Source: Acinetobacter populi
GTDB taxonomy: Bacteria; Pseudomonadota; Gammaproteobacteria; Pseudomonadales; Moraxellaceae
Direction of reading: 5' to 3'
Length of the DNA: 64,000 nt
Assembly: GCF_002174125.1 (NCBI RefSeq)
Contig: NZ_NEXX01000005.1
Span: 186,001 to 250,000 of the forward strand
The notes below the pieces were generated by a model. That model made no database searches, was not told the origin of the DNA, and saw nothing but the letters and a program-made list of their open reading frames with translations. The stretch's first letter is position 1; each line of letters begins with the position of its first letter. Below are positions 7,838-17,780 of this stretch, piece by piece. The position numbers and the translations under genes are program-made.

Positions 7838-10676
7838 ATTTTCTCACTTCACCTGTGCCAGATGGTAAGTTAATGATACAGCGTGAGCATAAACCGGGAT
7901 GATCAGCATGTGTGTTGACATCTGGTAAGACATGCCAGCAACGGGCACATTTCTCACCAATCGATGCTGATACTTTGACATTTAGGCCAGCCAGATCTGT
8001 GGCTTCACCCTGTGCAGCATCAAATGCATAAACCTGAACCTGAGAAGTAATCAAAACAAAACGTAATTCATCTTCCAGACGATCCAGCAGTTGTTTCAAT
8101 GCATCATCTGCCCAGATTTCAACTTTAGCCGACAAATTACTTCCCACCAGTTTGGCATTACGTGCTACTTCGATCTGCTTATTCACTGCCGATTTCACCG
8201 CAATCAGCGTTTGCCAGTCTGTTTCACTCAAGGCATTTGCTGTGGTTGCAGTCGGAATATCATACCATTCTGTGGTAAAAACATATTGCTCGCTTTGTTC
8301 CGGAATCAATGCCCATGCTTCTTGCGCAGTAAAACTTAAGATCGGACTCATCCAGCGGACAAAAGCTTGTACCAGATGATACAGTGCCGTTTGTGCCGAA
8401 CGACGAGCCTGTGAATCTGCCTTGGTGGTGTATTGACGATCCTTAATAATATCCAGATAGAAACCGCCCAGATCATTAATACAGAACTGAGTGAGGGCAT
8501 TCACGACCACGTGAAAACTCATGTCACTATAGGCTTGAGTAATGGTTTTTTGTACTTCTGCGGTACGCTGTAAAATATATTGATCCAGTGCAATCAATTC
8601 ATTTACAGGCAGGCAATCGTGGCTCGGTTGAAAGCCATTCAGGTTTGCCAGCAGGAAGCGCAGGGTATTACGAATACGGCGATAGCTATCCGATACACGA
8701 TTAAAGATTTCTTTAGATGCAGCAATTTCATAGCGATAATCGCTAGACGCGACATATAAACGCAAACCATCCGCACCCAGTTGTTTGATGATGTCATCCA
8801 GCGGAATATAGTTGCCTAAAGATTTGGATAACTTACGGCCATTTTCATCGACAGTAAAACCATGTGTCAATAAGGCTTTATATGGCGCAGCATCATTAAT
8901 GGCAACACTTGCCAGTAATGAAGTCTGGAACCAGCCACGATGCTGGTCTGAACCCTCTAAATAAAGATCGGCAGGACGTTGCAATTCTTCACGCTGGTCC
9001 AGCACTGCATAATGTGTTGTTCCAGAGTCAAACCAAACATCGAGCGTATCACGGACACAATTATATTGTGCCGCTTCATCGGCTGGCAGAAAGTCTTTAG
9101 GCTCACGATTAAACCAGGCATCTATACCTTCCTGCTCAATCAGTTTGGCAACCTCTTCAATCAGTTCCTGTGTCCGTGGATGCAATTCATTGCTATCTTT
9201 ATGCACAAAGAAAGTGATTGGCACGCCCCAGGTACGTTGACGGGAAATACACCAGTCCGGACGACCTTCGACCATAGATTGCATACGGTTTTTACCCCAG
9301 TCCGGGATAAATTCGATGTTGTTTTCAATTTCTTTAAGTGCAGTTTCACGTAGGCCTTTTTGTTCCATGCTGATAAACCATTGTGGCGTCGCACGGAAGA
9401 TAATCGGGGTTTTATGACGCCAGCAATGCGGATAGCTATGCGTAATCTTTTTATGGGCCCATAAACGACCTGTATCACCCAATGTTGCAATGATTTTTGG
9501 ATTGGCTTTATAAATATGCTCACCGGCAAATACTGGAGAAGTTGGCAGATAAACACCATTTCCGCCCACTGGATTATCGACTTTTAAACCATATTGCAAG
9601 CCGACTTTATAATCGTCCACACCATGGCCGGGTGCGGTATGCACTGCACCTGTACCACTGGTGGCAATCACATGCTCACCCAAAATAATAGGCACTTGAC
9701 GCTCGGCAATTAACGGGTGTTGCAAACTTAATTTTTCGAGTTTATCACCAGTGAAATCTGCTAAAACCTGTGGATTTTCCAATTGATAACGTTCACAAGC
9801 CGAAGCCACCAGATCTTTGGCTAAAATCAGGTTTTGTAGGCCATGATCGGTATTGACCTGCACCAATTGATAGTCCAGTTCGGCATTCAACGCAACTGCC
9901 TGATTGGCAGGTAATGTCCATGGTGTCGTAGTCCAGATCACAATGTCCGTCGGCTGTGTAACTTCGACACCCAGACGTGCTGATAAATCCTTTAAATCCA
10001 CCACTGCAAAACCGACATCAATCGCGTCCGATTGTTTATCTTCATATTCCACTTCGGCTTCAGCCAGCGCAGAACCACAATCCAGACACCAGTTCACAGG
10101 TTTTAATCCCGGCTGAATATGTCCATTTTTCTGGATTAAACCCAACGCACGGACAATATCGGCTTCCTGTTTAAAGTTCATGGTGAGATAAGGATTGTCC
10201 CAGTCACCAAACACGCCAAGACGTTTAAAATCTTTTTTCTGTAATTCAATCTGGGTTAATGCGTATTCACGACACGCTTTACGAAAGGTTGAAGCATCAA
10301 CTTTTACCCCGACTTTGCCGACTTTTTCTTCAACTTTTAATTCAATCGGTAAACCATGACAATCCCAGCCCGGAACATAGGGTGCATCAAAACCGTCCAG
10401 TGTACGACTTTTGACAATAATGTCTTTGAGCACTTTATTCACTGCATGTCCCAAGTGAATTGAACCATTGGCATAGGGAGGGCCATCGTGCAGAATATAT
10501 TTTTTCTTGCCAATTCGCGATGCACGAATCTGCTGATAAATGTTGTCGGCATACCAGTCGTCTAACCATTTTGCTTCACGTACAGCCAAATTTGCCTTCA
10601 TGGCAAAGTCTGTATGGGGAAGGTTAAGCGTGGCTTTGTAATCCACTGCATTTTCAGAAGTTTGCTTATCGCTCAT
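7830..10676 (-). CDS. ileS: Isoleucyl-tRNA synthetase
   Basis: Charges tRNA-Ile with isoleucine. The 948-residue length and layout are normal for the bacterial enzyme. The HIGH-type motif is in PPYANGSIHLGHAVNK near residue 70 and the KMSKS-type motif in ENGRKLSKSLGN. The editing domain lies between them (WTTTPWTLPANQAV). A C-terminal zinc finger is visible as CARCW and CSRC. It sits between ribF and lspA, as in many gammaproteobacteria, separated from ribF by a 137-bp gap with a short GC-rich hairpin. Confidence 0.97.
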   Translation of the reverse strand: MSDKQTSENAVDYKATLNLPHTDFAMKANLAVREAKWLDDWYADNIYQQIRASRIGKKKYILHDGPPYANGSIHLGHAVNKVLKDIIVKSRTLDGFDAPYVPGWDCHGLPIELKVEEKVGKVGVKVDASTFRKACREYALTQIELQKKDFKRLGVFGDWDNPYLTMNFKQEADIVRALGLIQKNGHIQPGLKPVNWCLDCGSALAEAEVEYEDKQSDAIDVGFAVVDLKDLSARLGVEVTQPTDIVIWTTTPWTLPANQAVALNAELDYQLVQVNTDHGLQNLILAKDLVASACERYQLENPQVLADFTGDKLEKLSLQHPLIAERQVPIILGEHVIATSGTGAVHTAPGHGVDDYKVGLQYGLKVDNPVGGNGVYLPTSPVFAGEHIYKANPKIIATLGDTGRLWAHKKITHSYPHCWRHKTPIIFRATPQWFISMEQKGLRETALKEIENNIEFIPDWGKNRMQSMVEGRPDWCISRQRTWGVPITFFVHKDSNELHPRTQELIEEVAKLIEQEGIDAWFNREPKDFLPADEAAQYNCVRDTLDVWFDSGTTHYAVLDQREELQRPADLYLEGSDQHRGWFQTSLLASVAINDAAPYKALLTHGFTVDENGRKLSKSLGNYIPLDDIIKQLGADGLRLYVASSDYRYEIAASKEIFNRVSDSYRRIRNTLRFLLANLNGFQPSHDCLPVNELIALDQYILQRTAEVQKTITQAYSDMSFHVVVNALTQFCINDLGGFYLDIIKDRQYTTKADSQARRSAQTALYHLVQAFVRWMSPILSFTAQEAWALIPEQSEQYVFTTEWYDIPTATTANALSETDWQTLIAVKSAVNKQIEVARNAKLVGSNLSAKVEIWADDALKQLLDRLEDELRFVLITSQVQVYAFDAAQGEATDLAGLNVKVSASIGEKCARCWHVLPDVNTHADHPGLCSRCIINLPSGTGEVRKYA

Positions 10677-10736
10677 GCACGTTGTCTTCCAGTTAAATCA
10701 GCCTGTGCTGACGGTTGCTTTATCACTCAATGTAAT

Positions 10737-10750
10737 CCCCGAATTCGGGG
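10737..10750. repeat. GC-rich palindrome between ribF and ileS
   Basis: CCCCGAATTCGGGG is a perfect 14-bp palindrome in the ribF-ileS spacer. It can form a 5-bp G:C stem with a 4-nt loop. No T-run follows in the transcribed (minus) direction beyond ACATT, so it could be an attenuating hairpin or mRNA stability element rather than a terminator. Confidence 0.35.
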
Positions 10751-10813
10751 CGTTTCAAACATATCTTTAACATATGCTTGCCCAATCCATTTTTGAATCA
10801 GGCATCAATCTGG

Positions 10814-11830
10814 TTACAGACTTAAATTTCCAAAAGGAAATTCTACGGTATCCTGCCGATACTGGCGTAACTGTATCACATCATCCGCGATGCCTTGCTT
10901 TAAGGCTTGCAGAGAAGGGTAGTTTTTCTCGCCATGTACATACTGCAAAAAAGTCACCCGCATTAATAGGCCATACAGATTAGCAGAAACATCAGGAAAG
11001 TGTACTTCTAATCGCCATTCAGGATCATCCTGTTGAATAGCTGGTCGGGTACCGACATTGGCTGCACCAAACAAACTATAAGGTGTATAACCTGCAATGC
11101 CGGTTTGCTGCGGATTCTCTTCAGCCACTTTTCGGGATAATGGTAATTCCATACAGCGCACATCTACCGCATAAATGCCCCGTAAACAGGGTTTATGCCG
11201 ATGCAGGGCCACATTAATGGTCGGAAAATCTAGTGTCCGACCAATTTTGTTCCCATGTAACACACGTCCAGTAATACTATAGGGCCTGCCCAGTAGTTTT
11301 GCAGCCAGTGTCAAATCGCCTTGCTGCAAGACTTCACGAATACGGGTTGAACTGACTCGTTGTTCATGTACGTGTATGGTATCCAAATTAAAAACATCAA
11401 AACCCTGTTGTCGCAAAAAGTCACTGTCACCACTGCGATTTTTGCCAAAATGAAAATCATCACCTAACACCAGACTTTTGGCATTGAGCTGTTTTTTTAA
11501 TAATTCGGCAAAATCCAGCGCACTCATGCTGCGAAAGGCATCATCAAATTTGGCAATTGCCACATAGTCCACACCCATCTCGGCCAGAATTTCTATTTTC
11601 TCGCGCATAGAGGTAATGCGGGGCGGGGCATCATAACCCTTAAAAAACTCTAAAGGCTGTGGTTCAAAAATCATCACCAGACTTTTTAAATTTTCTGCCT
11701 GAGCAACATTTTTTAATTGTGCAATCATCGCCTGATGGCCAACATGAATACCATCAAAATTACCAATCGTCACCGCTGTCGGCGGGATCTGATGGTGTGG
11801 AGTGCGTGCGTGCAGACGTAGCAGCTTCAT
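10814..11830 (-). CDS. ribF: Bifunctional riboflavin kinase / FAD synthetase
   Basis: Converts riboflavin to FMN and then FAD. The N-terminal FAD synthetase domain shows VTIGNFDGIHVGHQAM (nucleotidyltransferase HxGH) and STRIREVL. The C-terminal riboflavin kinase domain starts near residue 185 with GRPYSITGRVLHGNKIGR and TLDFPTINV. The 338-residue length is slightly above the usual ~315. It heads the ribF-ileS-lspA-fkpB set on the minus strand. Confidence 0.96.
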   Translation of the reverse strand: MKLLRLHARTPHHQIPPTAVTIGNFDGIHVGHQAMIAQLKNVAQAENLKSLVMIFEPQPLEFFKGYDAPPRITSMREKIEILAEMGVDYVAIAKFDDAFRSMSALDFAELLKKQLNAKSLVLGDDFHFGKNRSGDSDFLRQQGFDVFNLDTIHVHEQRVSSTRIREVLQQGDLTLAAKLLGRPYSITGRVLHGNKIGRTLDFPTINVALHRHKPCLRGIYAVDVRCMELPLSRKVAEENPQQTGIAGYTPYSLFGAANVGTRPAIQQDDPEWRLEVHFPDVSANLYGLLMRVTFLQYVHGEKNYPSLQALKQGIADDVIQLRQYRQDTVEFPFGNLSL

Positions 11831-11978
11831 AGCCTAAAATAAAATCGTAAATCTAAAGTGGGATATTGTGCCATAAAATCACAAATTGTTCTTGTTGTTG
11901 TGTTTTTAAACAGCAATTAAAATTTGCTTCCTGCAACAATTTTATTTCTAATAGATTTTATTTCACCCTATTTTTCAT

Positions 11979-12551
11979 ATGAATCATTCTCTCGCCATTG
12001 TTATGGCCATTTCCGACGAATCCCATGGTCTATTTGAACATGCTGGTATTGAGGTGCATTACAGCGGTATTGGCAAAGTCAATGCTGCCTTTAAAACCTT
12101 TGAAGTGATTCAAAAAACAGGCTGTCATACTGTATTAAATCTGGGTTCCGCAGGAAGCAGCGTATTCGATGCCCATACTCTGGTAGAAGTCAATCAATTT
12201 GTACAACGTGATATGGATGTCTCACCTTTGGGCTTTGCCGTCGGCGTGACACCATTAGATAAAGAGATTCCTGCCGAGATTCAACTTGAGCCTTATTTTA
12301 AGCATTTACCGCAAGGCATTTGTGGCACGGGTGATAGTTTTGAAACAGGTCAACCTAAGGTTGCCTGTGATCTGGTCGATATGGAAGGCTATGCCATAGC
12401 AAAGGTCTGTAAAAAATTGGGGGTACGCTTGATTTCGGTAAAATACATTACCGATGGTGCCAATGACACAGCGCATCTGGATTGGCAGGATAATTTATTA
12501 TTGGGCGCACAAAAATTATTGGCACTTTATCAAAGCATGTCTCATCAATAA
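11979..12551 (+). CDS. Short 5'-methylthioadenosine/S-adenosylhomocysteine nucleosidase-like protein
   Basis: A 190-residue member of the PNP/MTA nucleosidase superfamily. Visible motifs are SGIGKVNAAF near the N-terminus, VLNLGSAGS, DMEGYA (ribose-contacting Glu) and ITDGAN with the likely catalytic Asp. It is shorter than MtnN (~230), lacking part of the middle region, so the substrate may be MTA/SAH or another purine nucleoside. It is monocistronic and convergent with pgaD, with a shared terminator at 12554-12589. Confidence 0.75.
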   Translation: MNHSLAIVMAISDESHGLFEHAGIEVHYSGIGKVNAAFKTFEVIQKTGCHTVLNLGSAGSSVFDAHTLVEVNQFVQRDMDVSPLGFAVGVTPLDKEIPAEIQLEPYFKHLPQGICGTGDSFETGQPKVACDLVDMEGYAIAKVCKKLGVRLISVKYITDGANDTAHLDWQDNLLLGAQKLLALYQSMSHQ

Positions 12552-12553
12552 AA

Positions 12554-12589
12554 AAGAGGCTGTATCATTACATAATGACACAGCTTCTT
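12554..12589. terminator. Bidirectional terminator between the nucleosidase gene and pgaD
   Basis: A long stem of AAGAGGCTGT with ACAGCTTCTT (one G-T wobble) continues inward through TCATTA/TAATGA. A-rich and T-rich flanks occur on both sides, and it occupies the whole 40-bp spacer between convergent genes. Confidence 0.75.
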
Positions 12590-12591
12590 GG

Positions 12592-13005
12592 TTAATCAAT
12601 TTCAATGATTTTACCGGTTTCATCATAATGAACCACAGTAATTTTTTGCTGACGACAGTGCTGTAAATGTTGTGTATCTAACGCAAAGTGCTGAGCATAA
12701 TCCTGTGTATTTTTAGCAGCAACACGTTTAAAGGGTTTAAACGGTACAAAGTTATTCCAGAGCAGCAATAACAGGGCACAGACCACCAGCATGATCACAC
12801 CTTTTTCCATTGCGGTCAAAAACAACATCAACAGATGGTGCACGATATGATGATTCTGTACCCCAATAATCCCCAGTAAAATCATCATGGGACGCCATAA
12901 TAATAACCAGCTTGCCCATAAGAGTGCAGTGGTAGTATTCGACATATAACGCCGATGCCAGGGCAACTGGCGCCTGATATCGATGATTAAAGAATGATTT
13001 TTCAT
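12592..13005 (-). CDS. pgaD: PgaD-like PNAG synthesis membrane subunit
   Basis: A 137-residue protein with two strong hydrophobic segments (LLWASWLLLW... and GVIMLVVCALLLLLW) and a polar C-terminal tail. This matches PgaD, the small partner of the PgaC glycosyltransferase in the c-di-GMP-responsive poly-beta-1,6-N-acetylglucosamine synthase. The ATG at 13005 with AGAGA upstream is preferred to a TTG at 13038 that would overlap pgaC. It is the last gene of pgaB-pgaC-pgaD. Confidence 0.82.
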   Translation of the reverse strand: MKNHSLIIDIRRQLPWHRRYMSNTTTALLWASWLLLWRPMMILLGIIGVQNHHIVHHLLMLFLTAMEKGVIMLVVCALLLLLWNNFVPFKPFKRVAAKNTQDYAQHFALDTQHLQHCRQQKITVVHYDETGKIIEID

Positions 13006-13034
13006 TGTATGATCTCTTTTTTTTGGGTAGATGG

Positions 13035-14306
13035 TCAATTTTCAGGATGAATACGCACACCACGATCCGGGCTAACCCAGCGTGCACGTTGACCATTGCC
13101 TCGGAGGAGAACCTTAGGAAAAGCAATGATACTGGCGGATACAGTAATGAGCCAGAAGATAAATGGATACCAGATCATCCAGTAATAGTTCCGGCCTAAT
13201 GCAGGTTCATAACGACTATCCATCCATTTACTGATCACGAACTGGAATAAACAGGTCAGACCTAGAAAAATACCCGTTCCATATGGCAAAAATGGTGAAT
13301 TTACAGAAGGTAGTCCCAAAGCCGGTAAAATCAGATGGATTATCCAAATAATCGCCAGAGTAAGCATCAAATATGACCAGATCAGTGTCAAAATCAGTTC
13401 CAGCATTAAAGGCCACAAATAATTCAGTCGGGGTTTAATCAAGACATCAATATTTTTGATGAGTACTTGTGCACCGCCCATGGCCCAGCGTAAACGCTGT
13501 TTCCATAGTCCGCTTAAACTTTCCGGCATTAAAATCCAGACCAGTGCATTCGGCTCAAAATCAATATCCCAGCCAGCACGTTGTAATTTCCATGTAATAT
13601 CAATATCTTCAGTCAACATATTCGGAGACCAATAGCCGACCTCATGCACAGCAGACTTACGAAATGCGGTAATGACACCGGATACGGTAAATATACGTCC
13701 AAATGACTTTTGAGCACGTTTAATCATGCCGACAATAGAAGAAAACTCTCCAACCTGTACCCGCCCCAATAAAGTTGAACGGTTACGAATACGTGGATTA
13801 CCTGTCACCGCTGCCACTGAAGGATTCGCAATAAAATGCCGAATCATCCACATCGCCGCATTTGGATCCAGCAGAGCATCACCATCAATACCGATCAGAT
13901 ACTCAGCATCGGTCAGTAAACTGCCTGCTTGCAGTGCCATGGCTTTACCCTGATTCTGGGCTAAATGTACAACACGCAGTTTTTCATACTGTTGTGACAA
14001 ACGGTTTAAAACTTCGGCAGTATTGTCAGAACTCCCATCATTAATCGCAATCACTTCAAAATTGGGATAATTTAAAGCCAAAGCATGACTGATGGTTTCT
14101 TCTGCATTGTCCCCTTCATTAAAACATGGGACCAATACCGCAACTTTGGGGTAATCCGGCAAGGGTGCTGGATGTTGATAAGGTGGTTCCTGACGTTCTT
14201 TCCAGTAAAAGATCATTGCGCCCATCATCCATAAATAGGACATGAACAGGGGATAATAGAACAAAAAGTTCAGCGCAGATTGCCAAAAATGATGTAGGGT
14301 CGTCAT
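13035..14306 (-). CDS. pgaC: Poly-beta-1,6-N-acetyl-D-glucosamine synthase
   Basis: Processive family 2 glycosyltransferase that polymerises GlcNAc from UDP-GlcNAc at the inner membrane. Catalytic landmarks are AINDGSSDNT, IGIDGDALLDP, TEDIDITWK and QRLRW (QxxRW). There is a hydrophobic segment at the N-terminus and about three near the C-terminus (423 residues, normal length). It follows pgaB by 11 bp. With PgaD it forms the synthase, which in E. coli is activated by c-di-GMP. Confidence 0.94.
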   Translation of the reverse strand: MTTLHHFWQSALNFLFYYPLFMSYLWMMGAMIFYWKERQEPPYQHPAPLPDYPKVAVLVPCFNEGDNAEETISHALALNYPNFEVIAINDGSSDNTAEVLNRLSQQYEKLRVVHLAQNQGKAMALQAGSLLTDAEYLIGIDGDALLDPNAAMWMIRHFIANPSVAAVTGNPRIRNRSTLLGRVQVGEFSSIVGMIKRAQKSFGRIFTVSGVITAFRKSAVHEVGYWSPNMLTEDIDITWKLQRAGWDIDFEPNALVWILMPESLSGLWKQRLRWAMGGAQVLIKNIDVLIKPRLNYLWPLMLELILTLIWSYLMLTLAIIWIIHLILPALGLPSVNSPFLPYGTGIFLGLTCLFQFVISKWMDSRYEPALGRNYYWMIWYPFIFWLITVSASIIAFPKVLLRGNGQRARWVSPDRGVRIHPEN

Positions 14307-14317
14307 AGTTAATTCCT

Positions 14318-16372
14318 TTAAGGAACAAGACGGTTAGGCTTAACTGCAAATGCGTCACGCATAATATCCGTATCTGGGTGATCCTTAATCGGATCATCCG
14401 GATAATATGCAATATGCATTGCACCTTGCTGGTACAATGATTTAATCGTATTGGAAATTTCTTCCGAAGGGACAGGCTGTTGAGTACGCCAGTTTTGTGC
14501 CTGCAACTCAAATACAGTTTTCATGATGCCGTTGGGATAAGACTTTACCCGTTTCAGAATATTATTATAAAACTGATTCGGATCTTTTGCCTGTTCCATA
14601 TAAGGCATTGCCATAATGGCTGTAAAATCATAACGATTTAAAGATTGTTCCAGTGATTGTGAATACCAGTTTTCTGCATAGGGAGATAAAGCCACCTGTG
14701 CATAAAGATTACGCGCAGTCAGTAAAAAAGGCTGATAGTAACGTACCTGTTGTGCCAGCTGCATGGCAAAATCATCAATAGTCCGGGTTTTTAACGCTGT
14801 CCATTTTGATAATAATGCATCATTCTGCCGAATTTGCTCCAGATCTGTAGGCAAGCCCGCTTTGGCATATGCATTTAAAGCATCCGGACTGGCATCTTCA
14901 TAATCGGAAAGCGTCGTATCATCGTGGAATAAAATCCCATCAAATGACGCTGATTTCGCCAGATCATTATAGATGCCTTCTATGGTTTTACGCGCCAAAG
15001 GAGAGTATGGACTTAGTCTTTTATAACCCATATTTAAATGGTCACTTGCCTTGGGTTGCTGAGTCACCACGAGTGCTTTGGCGGCCGGATTCTTAGCCGG
15101 CAAATCCCATGCCAATAACGGCATCCAGGCATAGACACGCTGCACCGTAGTACGGGTCTGAATTTGCCACGATACACGGTTAAATAGATCTGCCCGCATC
15201 GGCAAATAATGATTTGGGAAGTACACCATGTCCGCCGAACCATCTGCATCAGGATCAGCAAAAGCCTGTAAATAGACAGTCTTTACCCCCATCGCATTAA
15301 TACGATCAAGTAAATGGCTTAAATTGCGTTCCTGCTGGGCGGGATCTTTGTCATAGATATAATCCAGATCGACATGCATGACTTTTTGAGGACGATTATT
15401 ATCCGTCAAATTCATCAAACGATTTTGAATATCCTGAGCCAATGCATCAGTGGACTCATTTCGTTCCACCAAAATACGGTTTAAATGCCCCAGAGATTTA
15501 CCGACATGATCAGGACCATCATCCAAGGTAATGGTAATCGGCATACCTAGCTGCTTGGCAATTTTTACCGTTTCAAGATTATAACGCCCATAAGGCCAGA
15601 CCATTACACGTGGAGATTTGAGCCCATGTGCCTTTAAGACTTCATTATTCTTTTTTAAATCCTGATAAATACGGGCTGCATATTCCTGATCTGTTTCATA
15701 TTTTTTGGTTTTAGCATTATAAATCCGAGTAATTGCCGCAGGTTCAGAGTTACCTTGCGGATTACCCATCACGCCATGATGTAAATTATAACTATGACTA
15801 CCGATTTCAACATAGCCACTATTTTGCATTTCCTTAAGTTCTGCCCAAGACAACAATTTACTGCGATCCAGTTGATCATCACCAAACTGCACCATTCCGG
15901 ACTTTGGCTCCAGCCATGAACCCACGACTGAAAGCACGACTGGAATTTTGCGGGCTTTAAAAATCGGATAAGCATATTGATAAAAAGACTGATAGCCATC
16001 ATCGACTGTCAGTAAAACAGGCTTGGCAGGAAGTTTGATTTTTCCTTCGTTGGCTTTAATAAGCTGATCTACGCTAATAAAATGATAGCCATTGTGCTCC
16101 AGCCAATCCAAATGCAGCGTTAAATCCTGAGGCGTAATGGCATAACCAGGAATAATTGCATTTTTATTGGGTATAATTTCGTGATAACCAATAATTGTTA
16201 AAGCTGACACATCTATTTTGGGTTGTTCCTCTACATTCTGGACCGAACTTATATCCGGTGTAGAAGTAGCATTATTGACCGTAATCTCTTCAGCAAATCC
16301 CTTGTGGGCAGTACTGCTTAAGATTATAGATAAACATACAGATAATACATGTAGCGAACGGGCTGTGTTCAT
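14318..16372 (-). CDS. pgaB: PNAG N-deacetylase PgaB
   Basis: A 684-residue periplasmic enzyme that partly deacetylates PNAG for export. The N-terminal polysaccharide deacetylase domain shows LLTVDDGYQSF (metal/catalytic Asp pair) and IGSHSYNLHH. The C-terminal half is the PgaB glycoside hydrolase-like domain (VMHVDLDYIYD; FDGILFHDD). The signal peptide lacks a good lipobox: LSVC near residue 13 has Val where Gly/Ala/Ser is required. So it may be soluble rather than a lipoprotein as in E. coli. No pgaA lies upstream, where it is normally found. Confidence 0.93.
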   Translation of the reverse strand: MNTARSLHVLSVCLSIILSSTAHKGFAEEITVNNATSTPDISSVQNVEEQPKIDVSALTIIGYHEIIPNKNAIIPGYAITPQDLTLHLDWLEHNGYHFISVDQLIKANEGKIKLPAKPVLLTVDDGYQSFYQYAYPIFKARKIPVVLSVVGSWLEPKSGMVQFGDDQLDRSKLLSWAELKEMQNSGYVEIGSHSYNLHHGVMGNPQGNSEPAAITRIYNAKTKKYETDQEYAARIYQDLKKNNEVLKAHGLKSPRVMVWPYGRYNLETVKIAKQLGMPITITLDDGPDHVGKSLGHLNRILVERNESTDALAQDIQNRLMNLTDNNRPQKVMHVDLDYIYDKDPAQQERNLSHLLDRINAMGVKTVYLQAFADPDADGSADMVYFPNHYLPMRADLFNRVSWQIQTRTTVQRVYAWMPLLAWDLPAKNPAAKALVVTQQPKASDHLNMGYKRLSPYSPLARKTIEGIYNDLAKSASFDGILFHDDTTLSDYEDASPDALNAYAKAGLPTDLEQIRQNDALLSKWTALKTRTIDDFAMQLAQQVRYYQPFLLTARNLYAQVALSPYAENWYSQSLEQSLNRYDFTAIMAMPYMEQAKDPNQFYNNILKRVKSYPNGIMKTVFELQAQNWRTQQPVPSEEISNTIKSLYQQGAMHIAYYPDDPIKDHPDTDIMRDAFAVKPNRLVP

Positions 16373-16915
16373 GAATGTTCAATCTCATTCATCCTTACTA
16401 TCGTCCAATAAAAAAAACACATCATTTCCTCAAAAAGAAATGACATGTTTTCTACTGATAACAACAATAAATCAATATTGTGAATAGGTAATGTGTTTAA
16501 AATATCTGCCGCATCACTAATCGCAGAAATTTTGTGAATATTAACCGATTCGTCATCAAAAAATTGCTATTAATTTGCTTAATTTATTTGCTGAAAATGA
16601 AGTTTTGATTACAAAAGCCTAATTTTGGATACATTTGACTACAATTCCTGATTTTCAGCCCGATTCTCTCATGATAATGATTAAAAATTTCACGATATTT
16701 TAAACTACCCTGTCGTCTGGCATGCACTATTTTGCCTAGCTTGCCAATTGACACACTTACAGCCATGTCCTGATTATCTGGTTTCAAACACCTATAAAAC
16801 AGCACTCAAAAACGCCGTAAAATTAACCATGCCATCATTTCAACACTACAATGTAACAATAACACCCAGTTTTACCTAATAAACAGCGATCAGCTTTATA
16901 TATTTAACAGTGAAT
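16373..16915. other. Non-coding gap upstream of pgaB
   Basis: This 543-bp AT-rich stretch lies where pgaA is expected. It holds no beta-barrel or TPR-coding sequence in any frame. A 73-codon minus-strand ORF at 16584-16805 has no recognisable similarity and no convincing ribosome-binding site. The pgaB promoter should be in the left part, but I could not single out a convincing one. Confidence 0.6.
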
Positions 16916-17644
16916 TTAAGCGACTGAAGATTTTACTGTTTTACTATGCAAACGTGATTCGGCAGCATCCAAACTCGGTACAGCAGCAGAAGGTAATACA
17001 TCATCCTGCTCAATCTGTTTATTAATCCCCAGTTGCTGATTGGCTTGCTGGGTTTTTTCCTTCACCAATTGTGCCCGACGACCTTTGGCTGGCGCCCATT
17101 CCAGAATCGGTAGTGCACGTGCAACTGCCAGTGTAATTCGATCTTTTAATTGTTCACTCTTGATGGTATATTCCGGCGTAAAGTCTTTGTCTGTGGCATA
17201 CACGCCAATCGGCAAAGTTTGCGCCTGAAAAAAGCTAAATAATGGACGTAATTGATGCTCCAGCACTAAAGCATGGCGATCACTACCACCAGAAGCAGCC
17301 AATAACACTGGTACGTCAACCAATGCCGTTTGTTCTACAAAATCAAATAAATGCTTAAACAAACCAGTAAATGATGCGCGATAAACAGGTGTGCCAACAA
17401 TTAGCGCATCCGCAGCTTCAATGGCAGCCAGATCATCCTGAACTCGTTGTGGTAACTGATTGCGATAAATAGCACCACCTAGTAATGGACCTATTTCACT
17501 AAGCTTAATAAAGTGCACATTGATTGTCGTAGCCGCCGCTAATTCATCTAAAATATTTTGTACCAGACTTTCTGTTTTTGATGGGGTATTTAATCCGCCT
17601 GAAACTGCAACAATATTCAGTGGAGGAGTTTGTGTATGAGACAT
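16916..17644 (-). CDS. NAD(P)H-dependent FMN reductase, MsuE/SsuE-like
   Basis: A 242-residue flavodoxin-like reductase. NIVAVSGGLNTPSKTESLV is the flavin-phosphate loop and VGTPVYRASFTGLFKHLFD the ring-binding loop typical of MsuE/SsuE. In sulfonate metabolism it supplies FMNH2 to SsuD or MsuD. The C-terminal ~60 residues (from KGRRAQLVKEK) are a polar extension. It is 2.2 kb from the ssu operon, separated by two PAS-GGDEF genes, on the same strand. A role as the SsuD partner is therefore likely but inferred. Confidence 0.85.
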   Translation of the reverse strand: MSHTQTPPLNIVAVSGGLNTPSKTESLVQNILDELAAATTINVHFIKLSEIGPLLGGAIYRNQLPQRVQDDLAAIEAADALIVGTPVYRASFTGLFKHLFDFVEQTALVDVPVLLAASGGSDRHALVLEHQLRPLFSFFQAQTLPIGVYATDKDFTPEYTIKSEQLKDRITLAVARALPILEWAPAKGRRAQLVKEKTQQANQQLGINKQIEQDDVLPSAAVPSLDAAESRLHSKTVKSSVA

Positions 17645-17780
17645 TGTATCAGCCTAAAAATATCAACAATACTCAACATACTAGTTTATACAAAAAAAAT
17701 GTAAAATCATAAATTAAAGATTACTTATACGTTTTGAATATAATCAATGACCGCTAATATTGCATGCTTAAACTGACAGA

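Noticed and set aside
16584..16805. 73-codon minus-strand ORF upstream of pgaB
   Set aside because: No similarity to PgaA or any family I know and no ribosome-binding sequence; probably chance in an AT-rich gap, though a decayed gene cannot be excluded.
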